A stretch of 64,000 nt of DNA from Halobaculum saliterrae (GCF_009831625.1 NZ_WUUS01000004.1:201743-265742), one strand, 5' to 3'. Shown: positions 23,950 to 33,215, counted from the stretch's first letter. The notes: generated by a model not told the origin, from the sequence alone. Numbers and translations are program-made.

Positions 23950-24756
23950 ATGAGTCTGGAAAAGAAAGACGAGTACGACCACAAGAACTGGCTCGAGAGC
24001 AAGGACCTCACGCCGGTGGAGGCGACGTTCCTCACCGCGCTCATCTGGGTCGACAAGCGTCTCCGCATCGTCGACTACCTCGAACTGCTGGAGTCGCTGT
24101 ACTACCGGTCGAACCTCCAGATGCCGAAGTCCCACACGGAGCAGTACGACCTGGACAACAAGTTCTGGTACTGGTACGCGCTGTACACGCTGGGCTTCTT
24201 CAGCACGCTCGCGTACGTCGTGGCGGCGATATCGGGCGCCCTACTGGGGTTCTACTACGTCCCGGCTGTCGGATCGGCGGGACCGGGCGAGGCGTCGATC
24301 GCGTACAGCCAGATCGCGTTCATCATGCGCGACCTCCAGTTCGGCTTCATGCTGCGCTCCATCCACCGGTGGTCCGCGCAGGTGATGACTGCCGCGGTCT
24401 TCCTGCACATGCTGCGCGTCTACTTCACTGGCGCGTACAAGGAGCCGCGCGAACTGAACTGGCTGCTCGGCATCGTGCTCATCTCGCTGACGATGGTGTT
24501 CGGGTACTCCGGATACCTCCTGCCGTGGGACCAGCTGGCGTTCTGGGCCGGCCAGATCGGCGTCGAGATGAGCCTCTCGATCCCGCTCATCGGCGAGTGG
24601 GTCGCTCAGCTCCTGTTCGGCGGGTTCTCGCTGAGCCAGGCGACGCTGCAGCGCATGTACATCCTGCACGTGTTCCTGCTCCCGTTCGTGGTGACGGCGC
24701 TCATCGCGCTCCACATCGGCATCGTGTGGGTGCAGGGCATCGCGGAGCCGCACTAA
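23950..24756 (+). CDS. petB: Cytochrome b, N-terminal half (cytochrome b6-like)
   Basis: A 268-residue heme-carrying membrane subunit of a quinol-oxidising complex. Four heme ligands are visible: His139 (SIHRW) and His153 (FLHML), His240 (ILHVF) and His255 (ALHIG). The second pair is 15 positions apart, as in cytochrome b6, not 14 as in mitochondrial cytochrome b. GYSGYLLPWDQ matches the family's quinol-site region. A long hydrophilic N-terminus (about 80 residues) is typical of haloarchaeal forms. The C-terminal half is encoded by the next gene. Confidence 0.92.
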   Translation: MSLEKKDEYDHKNWLESKDLTPVEATFLTALIWVDKRLRIVDYLELLESLYYRSNLQMPKSHTEQYDLDNKFWYWYALYTLGFFSTLAYVVAAISGALLGFYYVPAVGSAGPGEASIAYSQIAFIMRDLQFGFMLRSIHRWSAQVMTAAVFLHMLRVYFTGAYKEPRELNWLLGIVLISLTMVFGYSGYLLPWDQLAFWAGQIGVEMSLSIPLIGEWVAQLLFGGFSLSQATLQRMYILHVFLLPFVVTALIALHIGIVWVQGIAEPH

Positions 24757-24765
24757 GCCAAACCA

Positions 24766-25539
24766 ATGACCGACGACACCACCAACACGGACGACGAACC
24801 GCGGACGGACGGCGGCGGTACCGGCATCGTCGCGCCGGACGACGAGACCCCGACGTGGCGCGAGCGCAAGGAGCGCACCGAGGGGCTCTCCCGGCTGACG
24901 TACGAGTACTTCGAGCGTGCGCGCAGCGAGGACGAGTCGCTGCGCCGCGAGTCCGACTACGTCGAGCGCGACGTGCTCGCGTTCCCGACGTGGCCCCACG
25001 AGACGGTCCGCAACCTCGCGCTCACCAGCTTCTTCGTCGGGATGATCATCTTCCTGTCGGCGACGCTGCCGCCGCACATCGGCAACCCGGCGAACCCGAA
25101 CTCCACGCCGGCGATCATCCTGCCCGACTGGTACCTCTACTGGTCGTTCGGGCTGCTCAAGCTCGGCCCGCTCAACCCCGAGCTCGCCATTCTCGGCGGA
25201 CAGAAGCTGATGGCCGACCGCACGTACGGCGTGCTCACGAACGGCGTCGTCGTCGGCGCCATCGCCATCGTCCCCTTCATCAACAAGGGGAGCGCGCGTC
25301 GGCCCGTCGAACAACCGTTCTGGGCGGCCGTCGGCATGTTCGGCGTGACGCTCGCGTTCACGCTGTCGATGCTGTCGGTGAAGAACCTCATGCCGATGAA
25401 CGTCGACCTGCTGTTCGACCTGACGTTCCTCGTCCCGCCGATCGTCGCCGCGATCACCTACGCGGTGCTGAAGACGATGCGGGAGGGATACATGTACGAC
25501 CTCAATCGGCGGTACTACCGGCTGCGCCCCCCGAAGTAG
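24766..25539 (+). CDS. petD: Cytochrome b, C-terminal half (subunit IV-like)
   Basis: A 257-residue membrane protein equivalent to subunit IV of cytochrome b6f. PDWY at 120-123 stands for the PEWY quinol-oxidation motif, in the sequence LPDWYLYWSFGLLK, and is followed by three transmembrane helices. An acidic N-terminal tail of about 70 residues precedes the first helix. It lies 9 bases after the petB-like gene. Split cytochrome b with a PDWY motif is known in high-G+C bacteria and archaea, so function as quinol oxidase-side subunit is well supported. Confidence 0.88.
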   Translation: MTDDTTNTDDEPRTDGGGTGIVAPDDETPTWRERKERTEGLSRLTYEYFERARSEDESLRRESDYVERDVLAFPTWPHETVRNLALTSFFVGMIIFLSATLPPHIGNPANPNSTPAIILPDWYLYWSFGLLKLGPLNPELAILGGQKLMADRTYGVLTNGVVVGAIAIVPFINKGSARRPVEQPFWAAVGMFGVTLAFTLSMLSVKNLMPMNVDLLFDLTFLVPPIVAAITYAVLKTMREGYMYDLNRRYYRLRPPK

Positions 25540-25775
25540 GGACCGCGCCGGCCCGCCACGCCCCGTCCCGCCTCTTCGATTCGCCGTCCGTTCCGTTCCC
25601 GTCTCCGTCCGTCCCGTCCGATATCTCCCCGATCGCACGACGACCATCCTCGCGTCCGCCATGACTCCTCGTGTCCGCTGTAAGTGCCCTCGTCCGCCGG
25701 GATGCCGCGCCTTCGAACGACTCCCGAACGGGCGATGCCGCAGGACATAGTACCGTCGAGCCCTTCCGACGAGAC

Positions 25776-26240
25776 ATGAGCGATACGTCCCCCGAGGGGG
25801 ACACCGTGGCCGTGTCAGACGACGGTCCGCCGGGGACGACCGCGAGCGCCGACGCCGCGTCCACACGGGACGACGCGTCCGAGCCCGACGCGCCGGTCGC
25901 GAGCGGCGAGGGTCGCGCCCGGGACGTGGTCGTGCCGATCGCGCTGTACAAGCGGGTCACCGCGTACTCGACGCTGGCGGCGGTCGTCGCGGTCGTTCTC
26001 GGGTTCGTCATGCTCGATGCGGCGACGCTGCAGGTGTCGTTGACGCGGCGGTTCGTGGTGGCCGCCGCGGGTACCGTCGGGATCGTCCCGCCGGAGACCC
26101 TCCTGACTGCGTTGTTCTCTGTCGCCGGATTGGGGTTGATCGCGTTCGGCGCCGGCGTGTACGTGCTCGGATCGCGGTTCCGCGCGGCCGGGATGAGCGC
26201 GGGGAACGGAAACGCTCAAGACGGCGACGACGAAGTGTAG
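25776..26240 (+). CDS. Two-helix membrane protein of the respiratory cluster
   Basis: A 154-residue protein: about 55 disordered acidic residues, then two transmembrane helices (about 62-84 and 103-128) and a short acidic end. ATG 25776 is used; the frame upstream to 25671 is poorer in acidic residues and lacks a promoter. It sits 4 bases before the next small membrane gene. The 236 bases between petD and this gene hold no other gene I can support. Function unknown; likely part of the same complex. Confidence 0.65.
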   Translation: MSDTSPEGDTVAVSDDGPPGTTASADAASTRDDASEPDAPVASGEGRARDVVVPIALYKRVTAYSTLAAVVAVVLGFVMLDAATLQVSLTRRFVVAAAGTVGIVPPETLLTALFSVAGLGLIAFGAGVYVLGSRFRAAGMSAGNGNAQDGDDEV

Positions 26241-26244
26241 GACA

Positions 26245-26508
26245 ATGGCAGACGAGTTCATCAAGGGCCTCGGGCTGTTCTGCGGCGCGGGCCTCGCGTG
26301 GATGGTGCTCGCGGGCTGGTACCGGACGCCCTCGTTCGAGAGCCCCAAGCAGTTGATCGCGGCGCCCCCCGAGCCGAATTCCGTCTTCGACGCCATCGGC
26401 ATCTTCCTCAACGACGTGTTCTTCTGGACGGCGATCATCGGCGCGTTGACGTTCTGGGTGCTGATCCCGGCCGTCAACCAGGTCCGCGAGTCGTCCTCCT
26501 CGGCGTAA
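26245..26508 (+). CDS. Small two-helix membrane protein
   Basis: An 87-residue protein with two hydrophobic helices (about 7-27 and 50-72) joined by a loop containing WYRTPSFESPKQLIAAPPEP. Four bases after the preceding gene, so co-translated. It is the last gene of the cytochrome b cluster. No motif for cofactor binding; an accessory subunit is inferred from position. Confidence 0.65.
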   Translation: MADEFIKGLGLFCGAGLAWMVLAGWYRTPSFESPKQLIAAPPEPNSVFDAIGIFLNDVFFWTAIIGALTFWVLIPAVNQVRESSSSA

Positions 26509-26590
26509 CCCCTCGTCGTAACCCATCGTATCGACGAACCAGCCGCGACTGCTCCGACGCCGTCGCCCGATTCGATCACCCGTGCGGAGC

Positions 26591-26599
26591 GTTTTTCAT
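26591..26599 (+). promoter_or_regulatory. TATA-like box of the cation transporter gene
   Basis: GTTTTTCAT is 22-30 bases before the ATG at 26621 and fits a leaderless promoter; it favours that start over the in-frame upstream codon at 26582. Confidence 0.4.
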
Positions 26600-26620
26600 C
26601 GCCCGGGGTCCCACACCGGT

Positions 26621-27595
26621 ATGGACCGCCGCGCGACCGTCCGCCGGGTGGGCGTCGTCATCCTCGTCGTCAACCTGCTGTTGGCGGTCGCGAAGGCGAT
26701 CGTCTGGCAGGTGACCGGGAGCCTGGCGGTGGGTTCGGAGGCGGTGAACTCCGTCGCGGACGTGGCGTACTCCGCGGTGGTGGTCGCGGGACTGTTCCTC
26801 ACGACGCAGCCGCCGGACTTCGAACATCCGCACGGCCACGAGCGCATCGAGCCGTTCGTCTCGCTGTTCGTCGCGGCGGGGGTGTTCGTCGCGGGGATCG
26901 GGGTCGCCTACTCCGGCGTCACGGCGCTCGTCTCCGCCGGGCCGCCGCGAACGGTCACCGGCGGCCCCCTTGCGATCGCCGTGCTCGTCGCCACGGGCGC
27001 GGTGAAGCTCCTCCTGTACCGCTACTGCGTGCGCGTCGGCCGCCGGCGGGACTCCCCGGCGCTGGTCGCGACCGCCCTCGACAACCGCAACGACACGTTC
27101 ACGGCGCTGGCGGCGCTGATCGGGGTTCTCGGGGCGACGGCGGGATTCCCGCTGCTCGACCCGCTTGCGGCGGTGGCCGTCTCCGTCGGCATCCTCTACA
27201 CGGGCTATGAGATCGTCCGCGACAACGTCGGCTACCTCGTCGGCGCGGCCCCCCCGGAGGATCTCCGTGCGGAGATCCTCGATCGGGCGCTCTCCCACCC
27301 GGAGGTCCGGGGCGCCCACGACGTGGTCGCCCACTACGTCGGGCCCGAGGTCGACGTGAGCCTCCACATCGAGGTCGAGGGCGAGCGCTCGCTGTTCGAG
27401 GCCCACGACATCGAGACCGAGGTGGTGGACTCGATCCGGTCGATAGCCGCCGTCGACGACGTGTTCGTCCACGTCGACCCGAAGGAACTGGGCGAGTGGA
27501 AGGAGGCGGACGACGTGCGGATCGCCGCCGAGGAGGTCACCGAGGGGGACGAGCAGGAGGCGGACGTCCGGCCGCCGGACGCCACGGACCGGTAG
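26621..27595 (+). CDS. Cation diffusion facilitator transporter
   Basis: A 324-residue metal exporter of the CDF family (Zn, Fe, Co or Mn against protons). It has six membrane helices, with the metal-site region SEAVNSVADVAYS in helix 2, the HPHGHERIE signature after helix 2, and DNRNDTFTAL in helix 5. The C-terminal cytoplasmic domain (about 205-290) has the ferredoxin-like dimer fold pattern with HVDP near its end, and is followed by an acidic tail. The metal cannot be told from sequence. Encoded alone, after the respiratory cluster. Confidence 0.9.
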   Translation: MDRRATVRRVGVVILVVNLLLAVAKAIVWQVTGSLAVGSEAVNSVADVAYSAVVVAGLFLTTQPPDFEHPHGHERIEPFVSLFVAAGVFVAGIGVAYSGVTALVSAGPPRTVTGGPLAIAVLVATGAVKLLLYRYCVRVGRRRDSPALVATALDNRNDTFTALAALIGVLGATAGFPLLDPLAAVAVSVGILYTGYEIVRDNVGYLVGAAPPEDLRAEILDRALSHPEVRGAHDVVAHYVGPEVDVSLHIEVEGERSLFEAHDIETEVVDSIRSIAAVDDVFVHVDPKELGEWKEADDVRIAAEEVTEGDEQEADVRPPDATDR

Positions 27596-27602
27596 GCCAC
27601 GG

Positions 27603-28091
27603 TCAGTAGAAGTTCACCCGTCGGTCGTCATCGCTCGACAGCGACACCGATGGATCCGCCTGGTCGACGGTCGACTCGCCCGAGACGCCCGTCTCGATCC
27701 GCGCGGCCATTCGACTCGCCGCACGGAGCGCCGCCGCCAGTTCCTCGCGGTCGTCGCCGGTCGCGGGGACGTCCGCGACGACGGTTCGACGGCCGGCGAC
27801 GCGGTCCCGTTCGTGGACGACGAGCGCCTCGTCGCCGTCGGCGCCCGCGTCGGAGATCACGAGGTCGCGGGGGTAGTCGTCGTGCCCGAGGGTGACGCCG
27901 TCGGCGGGAAGCCGGTCCTCGAACTGCACCACCTCGGTGCCGACGCGCCAGCCCGCGGGGACGAGCGCGTCGACCGGGATCTCGTGGAGGGTGTCCCGGA
28001 GAGTGCGCTGGGTCCGCGTCGCGCTCAGGTCGCCCGCGCGGTCCCCGCCGCGAGGCCGAGTCATGCATGTCAATTCGTTGGCGTCCGACAT
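27603..28091 (-). CDS. Hypothetical haloarchaeal protein
   Basis: A 162-residue acidic soluble protein with a possible beta-rich core (VVQFEDRLPADGVTLGH, DLVISDAGADGDEALVVHE). It ends eight bases after the transporter gene, convergent with it. The ATG at 28091 (MSDANELTC) or that at 28064 (MTRPRGGD) may be used. No known domain recognised. Confidence 0.6.
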   Translation of the reverse strand: MSDANELTCMTRPRGGDRAGDLSATRTQRTLRDTLHEIPVDALVPAGWRVGTEVVQFEDRLPADGVTLGHDDYPRDLVISDAGADGDEALVVHERDRVAGRRTVVADVPATGDDREELAAALRAASRMAARIETGVSGESTVDQADPSVSLSSDDDRRVNFY

Positions 28092-28177
28092 GAATCCGGC
28101 GGTCGTTCGGGTGGGGAGCTCGTCGCCGTCGGCGTCGCCCGGGCGTTCCCGAGGATCCCGGAAACCCTCCCGGCGTC

Positions 28178-28819
28178 TCAGGCGCCGGTGAGCGCGAGCC
28201 GAACGTGGCCGAGCAGCGGGATCCTGACGCGCGCCTCCGCTCGGATCCGGTCTGCGGTGACGATCGGCGAGTTCCCGTTCACCTGGTCGTACCGGTCGTT
28301 GGCGTCGCCCTTCGTGACGAACCCCGTCCGCGGCGCCGGACACCGGGTCAACTCCGTGCAGGAGTCGACTCCGGGCGGGAGGTACTCCGGGTTCGCCTCG
28401 CCGTACCAGTTCTCCCCGCGCTCGACGTGGAAGTGCGCTCGATGGATGATCGGCGTCCCGGGAAGCGCGGGGGAGGAGAACACGATCACGTCGCCGCGCG
28501 CGCCGAGCGTCCGGCTTCCGGACGGTGCGCCGTGGGCCGTTCGGACGCCGGCGGCCGTCCCGTCGGCGCCGAAGCGGGCCGGCTCGGAGACGACGATCAG
28601 GTCGCCCCGTTCCATGTGCGGCTCCATGCTCCCCGACTGGACGGCCACCATCGGCGGCCACACGCCGACGAGGGCGAACAGCAGCGCCGCGACGACGGCC
28701 ACCGCGAGCGCCGTGCTCGCGGCGTCGCGGACGACCTGCCGGAGGGCACGGATCACGACCGGAGGTACGACCGGGAGGGAATCAGTCTTCGGGTCGGACG
28801 GGGTTCGACCGCCCGACAC
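28178..28819 (-). CDS. Signal peptidase I, archaeal Sec11-like
   Basis: A 213-residue membrane-bound peptidase of family S26, which cleaves signal peptides outside the membrane. One N-terminal transmembrane helix (about 36-55) precedes SGSM with catalytic Ser64, and His126 in IIHRAHF replaces the bacterial lysine, as in archaeal and eukaryotic Sec11. Compared with short archaeal forms it has an inserted loop around 135-165. The GTG start at 28819 lies within a 34-base tandem duplication; a GTG at 28756, just before the helix, is a good alternative. Confidence 0.88.
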   Translation of the reverse strand: MSGGRTPSDPKTDSLPVVPPVVIRALRQVVRDAASTALAVAVVAALLFALVGVWPPMVAVQSGSMEPHMERGDLIVVSEPARFGADGTAAGVRTAHGAPSGSRTLGARGDVIVFSSPALPGTPIIHRAHFHVERGENWYGEANPEYLPPGVDSCTELTRCPAPRTGFVTKGDANDRYDQVNGNSPIVTADRIRAEARVRIPLLGHVRLALTGA

Positions 28820-28870
28820 GCGAGCGTACGGCCGGCGTTCGACCGCCCGACACGCGAGCGTACGGCCGGC
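28803..28870. repeat. Perfect tandem duplication of 34 bases
   Basis: Two identical 34-base units (28803-28836 and 28837-28870), each starting GTTCGACCGCCCGACACG and ending GTACGGCCGGC, followed by the first five bases of a third. The repeat lies between the signal peptidase gene and the tRNA methylthiotransferase gene and overlaps the proposed GTG start of the former, so slippage here could change the leader or the N-terminus. Only two units, so it is not a CRISPR array. Confidence 0.9.
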
Positions 28871-28880
28871 GTTCGCCGCG

Positions 28881-30131
28881 TCAGACCGGCTCGCCGAAGG
28901 CGTACATCGTGTTCTGTCCGGTGATCTCCACGTCGAGGAAGTCGCCGGGCTCGACGCCGTGCTCGTCGGCGTGCTGGACGATCACCTGCCGGTAGGCGCC
29001 GTCGCGACACTTGACGGAGTCGCCGGTGCCCTCCTCGACGACGAGCACGCGGCGGGAGGAGCCGACCATCGACTCGTACGCCTCGCCGACGATCTCGCGC
29101 TTGGCCGCGCTCATCTCCTTCGAGCGGTCCTTCTTCGTCTGGCCGCCCAACCCCTTCAGATCGGCCGCCTCGGTGCCCGGGCGCTTGGAGAACCGGGTGA
29201 CGTTCACCTTCTCGGGGCGGATCTCCCTGAGCAGCGCCATCGACTGCTCGTGGTCGTGATCGGTTTCGGTGGGGAACCCGACGATGAAGTCCGTCGAGAG
29301 CGTCCACTCGTCGAGGCGCTCGTCGAACGTCTCGACGATCTCGAGGAACTCCTCGACGCGGTGTTGCCGGCGCATCTCCTCGAGCACCTCGTCGCTGCCG
29401 GACTGGACCGGGAGGTGGATGAAGTCGTACAGCTTCTCGTTGCGGGCGAACACGTCGGCCAGTTCCTCGCGGATGCCGTGGATGCCGCCCGGGTTCGCCA
29501 TCCCGACGCGCACGCGGAACTCGCCGTCGATGTCGCAGATGCGGTCGAGCAGCTCGGGAAGCTTCCGCTCGCCCTCGTCCCAGCCGTACACGCCGGTGTC
29601 CTGCCCGGTGACCCGGATCTCGGTGGCGCCGGCGTGGACGAGCGCCCGGGCCTTCTCGACGTTCTCGGCGACGGGCGGGGAGTCGATGCGGCCGGTCGCG
29701 AACTTCGTGATGCAGTACGAGCAGTTGCTCATACAGCCGCGGGCGATCGGGAGGATGCCGACCTGTCCGTCGAGGACGGGGGCGGTCCCCTCGGTCGGCG
29801 TCGGGCACTCGCCGTTCATGACGGCCGTGGGGACGTCCTCCCAATGGAGCACCTGCGCGTCCACGTCCGCCTCGGCGAACTGTTCGCCCTGCGCGAGCGC
29901 CATGCAGCCGGTGACGATGAGATCGGCCGTCTCGTCGGACAGCTCCTCGGCCCGTCGGAGCATGTTGCGCTCGGTCTTCTCGACGACGGTGCAGGTGTTG
30001 AGGATGGCCACGTCCGCCTCGGCCGGCCCGTCCACCGGGCGGTGGCCGCCGTCGCGGAGCCGTCGCTCGATCTCGCGGCTCTCACCCCGGTTGGACGTGC
30101 AGCCGTAGGTCTCGATGTGGTACGTCGCCAT
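28881..30131 (-). CDS. tRNA t6A37 methylthiotransferase, MiaB/MtaB family
   Basis: A 416-residue radical SAM enzyme that adds a methylthio group to threonylcarbamoyl-adenosine 37 of tRNAs reading ANN codons. The N-terminal auxiliary cluster cysteines are Cys11, Cys47 and Cys76; the radical SAM triad is Cys133-x3-Cys137-x2-Cys140 (RGCMSNCSYC). A C-terminal TRAM domain (about 355-416) binds tRNA. Archaeal members act on t6A, the eukaryotic CDKAL1 type. All key residues are present. Confidence 0.93.
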   Translation of the reverse strand: MATYHIETYGCTSNRGESREIERRLRDGGHRPVDGPAEADVAILNTCTVVEKTERNMLRRAEELSDETADLIVTGCMALAQGEQFAEADVDAQVLHWEDVPTAVMNGECPTPTEGTAPVLDGQVGILPIARGCMSNCSYCITKFATGRIDSPPVAENVEKARALVHAGATEIRVTGQDTGVYGWDEGERKLPELLDRICDIDGEFRVRVGMANPGGIHGIREELADVFARNEKLYDFIHLPVQSGSDEVLEEMRRQHRVEEFLEIVETFDERLDEWTLSTDFIVGFPTETDHDHEQSMALLREIRPEKVNVTRFSKRPGTEAADLKGLGGQTKKDRSKEMSAAKREIVGEAYESMVGSSRRVLVVEEGTGDSVKCRDGAYRQVIVQHADEHGVEPGDFLDVEITGQNTMYAFGEPV

Positions 30132-30242
30132 TCGCTTGGACGGATCTTCCCGCGAGCGAGGTTAAGGGGTGCGGTCCGGGGAGAGTGTGTGGTTCGGGGC
30201 GACGGGCCGATTCGCTCCGATCGGCCTCACGGATGGGAAACG

Positions 30243-30250
30243 GATATACG
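30243..30250 (+). promoter_or_regulatory. TATA-like box of the beta-propeller lipoprotein gene
   Basis: GATATACG lies 27-34 bases before the ATG at 30277, a good haloarchaeal promoter position; it supports this start over an in-frame codon at 30169. Confidence 0.45.
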
Positions 30251-30276
30251 CCGTCCGTCGAAGGATCCGTCGAACG

Positions 30277-31464
30277 ATGCCCTCGCGTCGCCGGTTCCTC
30301 ACCGGGCTCGCCGCCGCCGGAGCCGCGGGACTGGCGGGCTGTTCCGGGGGTGGCTCCCGGGGCACGAACTTCTCGCCGGGGCGCGAGTCGAACACGGAGT
30401 GGCCGCTCCCGGGACACGGCGCGCGCGCGAGGAGTTACGTCCCCGACGCCGTCGCCCCGCGCACGCCGCCGGCCGAGCGCTGGCGCGCGGAGACGGGACG
30501 GGCGGTCGGGCGCGTCGTCGTCGCCGACGGAACGGCGTTCGTCCCGGCCGAGGACGGCCTGCACGCCCTCGGACTGCGGGACGGCGAGGAGCGCTGGCGC
30601 GCCTCGATCAGGCCGTACGGGGTGGCCGTCGACGACGGCGTCGCGTACGCCTCGAGCCGATCGGAGCCGCTGGTGTACGCCTTCGAGGCCGACACCGGCG
30701 AGGTGCGCTGGCGCGCCGAGACGAGCGGCGACTTCGCGGTCGCGCCGCTGCCAGCGCCCGCCGGCGACGCGGTGATCGTCGGCGACACCGACGGACGAGT
30801 CGCGGCGCTGGCGCCCCGGACGGGGGAGCCGCGCTGGACGTTCGACGCGTTCACCGGCGTCTACTCGATGGCCGCGCGCGACGACCGGATCTACGTCGGG
30901 ACCACCGGCGGCGAGGCGTACGAGCTGCACGTCGTCGAGGAGGAGCCGGGCGACCCCCGCGGCGTCCCGCTATGGCGCCGCAAGCTCCCCGGCACCGTCC
31001 GCGCGCTGACGGCGGCGCCCGAGTCGGTGTACGCGGCCACCTTCGGCGGCGGGCTCCTCCGGCTCGCGACGGGACCCGCGGCCGGCCGCACGGAGTGGCA
31101 CGCGCCGGACGCGCCGACGGTGACGGACGCGCTCGTGCACGCCGGCGGGCTCGTCGCCGGCGCGGGGTCGGAGGGCGTCTCCGCGTTCGGCGCCGCCGAC
31201 GGCGCGCCGCGGTGGCGCGTCGCCGTCGACCGCGTCGCCCCGGTGTCTCCGGCGATCGCCGCGGGGGACACGCTGTACGTCGGCGTCGGCGGGGCGCTCC
31301 GGGCGTACGCGCTCGGCGGGGGCGTCGGCGTCGGCCCCTACCGGGCGGACATGCAGCGGTGGCGTCGTGACCTGTCCGTCAGAACCCTCGCGATCGCCGA
31401 CGGCGCGCTCGTCGTCGCGTCCGACGACCTCGACGGCTCGCCGGGCGTCGTCGTGCTGGAGTGA
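30277..31464 (+). CDS. PQQ-like beta-propeller lipoprotein, Tat-exported
   Basis: A 395-residue surface protein. The N-terminus MPSRRRFLTGLAAAG is a twin-arginine signal and LAGC a lipobox, so the mature protein should be lipid-anchored at Cys outside the cell. The rest consists of repeated blades with the W-R-x-(E/A) pattern of PQQ/YVTN propellers (EERWRASI, EVRWRAET, EPRWTFDA, APRWRVAV). Such proteins bind partners or serve as scaffolds; no PQQ catalytic residues are evident. Encoded as a single gene, divergent from the methylthiotransferase. Confidence 0.85.
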   Translation: MPSRRRFLTGLAAAGAAGLAGCSGGGSRGTNFSPGRESNTEWPLPGHGARARSYVPDAVAPRTPPAERWRAETGRAVGRVVVADGTAFVPAEDGLHALGLRDGEERWRASIRPYGVAVDDGVAYASSRSEPLVYAFEADTGEVRWRAETSGDFAVAPLPAPAGDAVIVGDTDGRVAALAPRTGEPRWTFDAFTGVYSMAARDDRIYVGTTGGEAYELHVVEEEPGDPRGVPLWRRKLPGTVRALTAAPESVYAATFGGGLLRLATGPAAGRTEWHAPDAPTVTDALVHAGGLVAGAGSEGVSAFGAADGAPRWRVAVDRVAPVSPAIAAGDTLYVGVGGALRAYALGGGVGVGPYRADMQRWRRDLSVRTLAIADGALVVASDDLDGSPGVVVLE

Positions 31465-31528
31465 TCGCCGGCGGTGCGCGCCGTCGGGGCCGTCGGCGGT
31501 CCCGTTCCCCCGTCGAGGCTCGAACCGC

Positions 31529-32221
31529 TCAGGCGTCCGGGTGGCCGCTGACGATGGCGGCGCCCGAGGACGCGCCGATCCGGACGGCGCCCGCATCCAG
31601 CATCGCGATCGCCTCCTCGTAGCTGCCGACGCCGCCGCTGGCCTTCACCGGGAGGTACTCGCTCATCAACTCCACGTCGGCGACGGTCGCGCCCCCGTCC
31701 GCGAAGCCGGTGGCGGTCTTCACCATCGCGGCGTCGGCGTCGCGGGCGGCAGCGCACGCCCGCCGCTTCTCCTCGTCGGTGAGCAGCGCCGTCTCGATGA
31801 TCACCTTCACCGGAAGGGGGACGGCGGCGACGATCTCGGCGATCTCCTCGCGGACCGTGTCGTCGTCGCCCGCCTTCAGGCGGCCGACGTTGATCACGAG
31901 GTCGAGTTCGTCGGCGCCCGCACGCCAGGCGTCCTCCGCCTCGGCGCGCTTGGCGGCCGGAGTGTGCTGTCCGTGGGGGAAACCGATCACCGTCGCGGTC
32001 GTCACGTCCGGGGCGTACTCGACGGCTTCGGCGACGTAACACGGGGGAATACAGGCGTTCATGCCGTGCTCGGCCGCCTCGTCGAGGACGCGCTCCACGT
32101 CCGCGAGCGTCGTCTCCGGCCCGAGCACGGTGTGATCGATGGTCGCGGCGAACTCCCCCAGCGAGAGGGACGTGGGGTCGTCGATGGCGTGCGCGTCGGC
32201 GGCGTCGTCGGCGTCAGTCAT
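31529..32221 (-). CDS. deoC: Deoxyribose-phosphate aldolase
   Basis: A 230-residue class I aldolase that splits 2-deoxyribose 5-phosphate into glyceraldehyde 3-phosphate and acetaldehyde in nucleoside breakdown. The Schiff-base lysine is Lys168 in MVKTATGF; Lys193 in PVKASGGV and Asp107 in ELDLVINV complete the catalytic set. The chosen ATG (32221) gives an acidic 20-residue lead before the TIDHTVLGP segment conserved at the start of the family. The frame beyond 32221 is a shadow of the opposite strand. Confidence 0.94.
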   Translation of the reverse strand: MTDADDAADAHAIDDPTSLSLGEFAATIDHTVLGPETTLADVERVLDEAAEHGMNACIPPCYVAEAVEYAPDVTTATVIGFPHGQHTPAAKRAEAEDAWRAGADELDLVINVGRLKAGDDDTVREEIAEIVAAVPLPVKVIIETALLTDEEKRRACAAARDADAAMVKTATGFADGGATVADVELMSEYLPVKASGGVGSYEEAIAMLDAGAVRIGASSGAAIVSGHPDA

Positions 32222-32354
32222 GTCGGTCACTCCGACGCGCCGCCCGGAAAAGCTACCGAGTGGCGGCGATCGCGACTCGCGAGGCGGGCCTCGACGCGAG
32301 CGAACGCGCGCCGACTTCCCCAACGCTTTCACTCGCCGACACGCCCCCACGAAC

Positions 32355-33215
32355 ATGGACGCCTTCGCCCTCTCCCTCGCCCGCCGGCCCTCGACCCCGG
32401 GACAGGTGCTCCCGGCCGGCTTCGGGCTGCCGCCGTTGCCGTACCTCCTCGCGCTCGCGGTCGTGCTCGCGGGCGTCGCCCTCGGCCTCCGGCGACGCGA
32501 CCCCGACTTCGGCGGGCGCCACGTGCTTGCGCTGGTGCCGTGGATGTGCGTCGGCGCCGCCGGCCACGTCCTGTACGCCCTCGGCGCGCTCCCGAGCGCA
32601 CTCACGCCGCTGTTCGGCACGCCGAGCGCGTACCTCACGACCGCGGCGATCGCGGGGGTCGTGTGGCTCGTCGCGCTCTCCCTCGACCGCGCGGACGATG
32701 CCCTCGCGCTCGGCGTCGCCGGCGCGGTCGCGCTGGTCCCGGCGGTCGCCGGCGTCGTCGACCACGGGCTCTCGAACGGAACCCTCTCCCCGGCCCTCCC
32801 GGCTGCGGGGCTCGTCGGCGGCGCCGCCCTCGGCGTCGGCGCCGGGGCGTTGCTGTACCGCGTTCGCGAGCCGGCCCGGATCGCCGGCCGCGCGGGCCTC
32901 CTCGCGGTCGCCGCCCACGGCGTCGACGGCGTCACGACCGCCGTGGGCATCGACCTGCTCGGCTTCGGCGAGCGCACGCCCGCCTCGCGGCTGATCATCG
33001 AGTTCGCGGCCGGCCTGCCCACGGCCGACGCGCTCGGCGCCGGCTGGCTGTTCGTGCTCGTGAAGCTCGCGGTCGCGTGTCTGGTCGTCGTCGCCGTCGC
33101 GCCGACCGTCCGCGAGGAGCCGCGCTATGGGCACGCCCTGCTCGCGCTCGTAACGGCCGTCGGGTTGGGCCCCGGCGTCCACAACGCGCTGCTGTTCACA
33201 GTGGAAGTCGCGTAG
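32355..33215 (+). CDS. DUF63 family multi-helix membrane protein
   Basis: A 286-residue archaeal membrane protein with about seven to eight hydrophobic helices and the family features RRRDPDF after the first helix, [14 protein letters not shown] and [19 protein letters not shown]63 occurs widely in archaea and its function is unknown. Divergent from deoC by about 130 bases. The ATG at 32355 follows the usual short spacing to an upstream T-rich element (TTTCA near 32326). Confidence 0.85.
   Translation: MDAFALSLARRPSTPGQVLPAGFGLPPLPYLLALAVVLAGVALGLRRRDPDFGGRHVLALVPWMCVGAAGHVLYALGALPSALTPLFGTPSAYLTTAAIAGVVWLVALSLDRADDALALGVAGAVALVPAVAGVVDHGLSNGTLSPALPAAGLVGGAALGVGAGALLYRVREPARIAGRAGLLAVAAHGVDGVTTAVGIDLLGFGERTPASRLIIEFAAGLPTADALGAGWLFVLVKLAVACLVVVAVAPTVREEPRYGHALLALVTAVGLGPGVHNALLFTVEVA

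Noticed and set aside
24241-25866. Minus-strand open frame across the cytochrome b genes
   Set aside because: Antisense to petB- and petD-like genes with clear heme ligands; product is His/Arg/Glu low complexity.
28803-28870. Possible CRISPR repeat
   Set aside because: Only two head-to-tail units without spacers; a tandem duplication.
27813-31370. Plus-strand open frame of more than 1100 codons
   Set aside because: It is antisense to the hypothetical, signal peptidase and methylthiotransferase genes and changes into Arg-rich low-complexity sequence in the propeller gene; the genes on the true frames have clear motifs.
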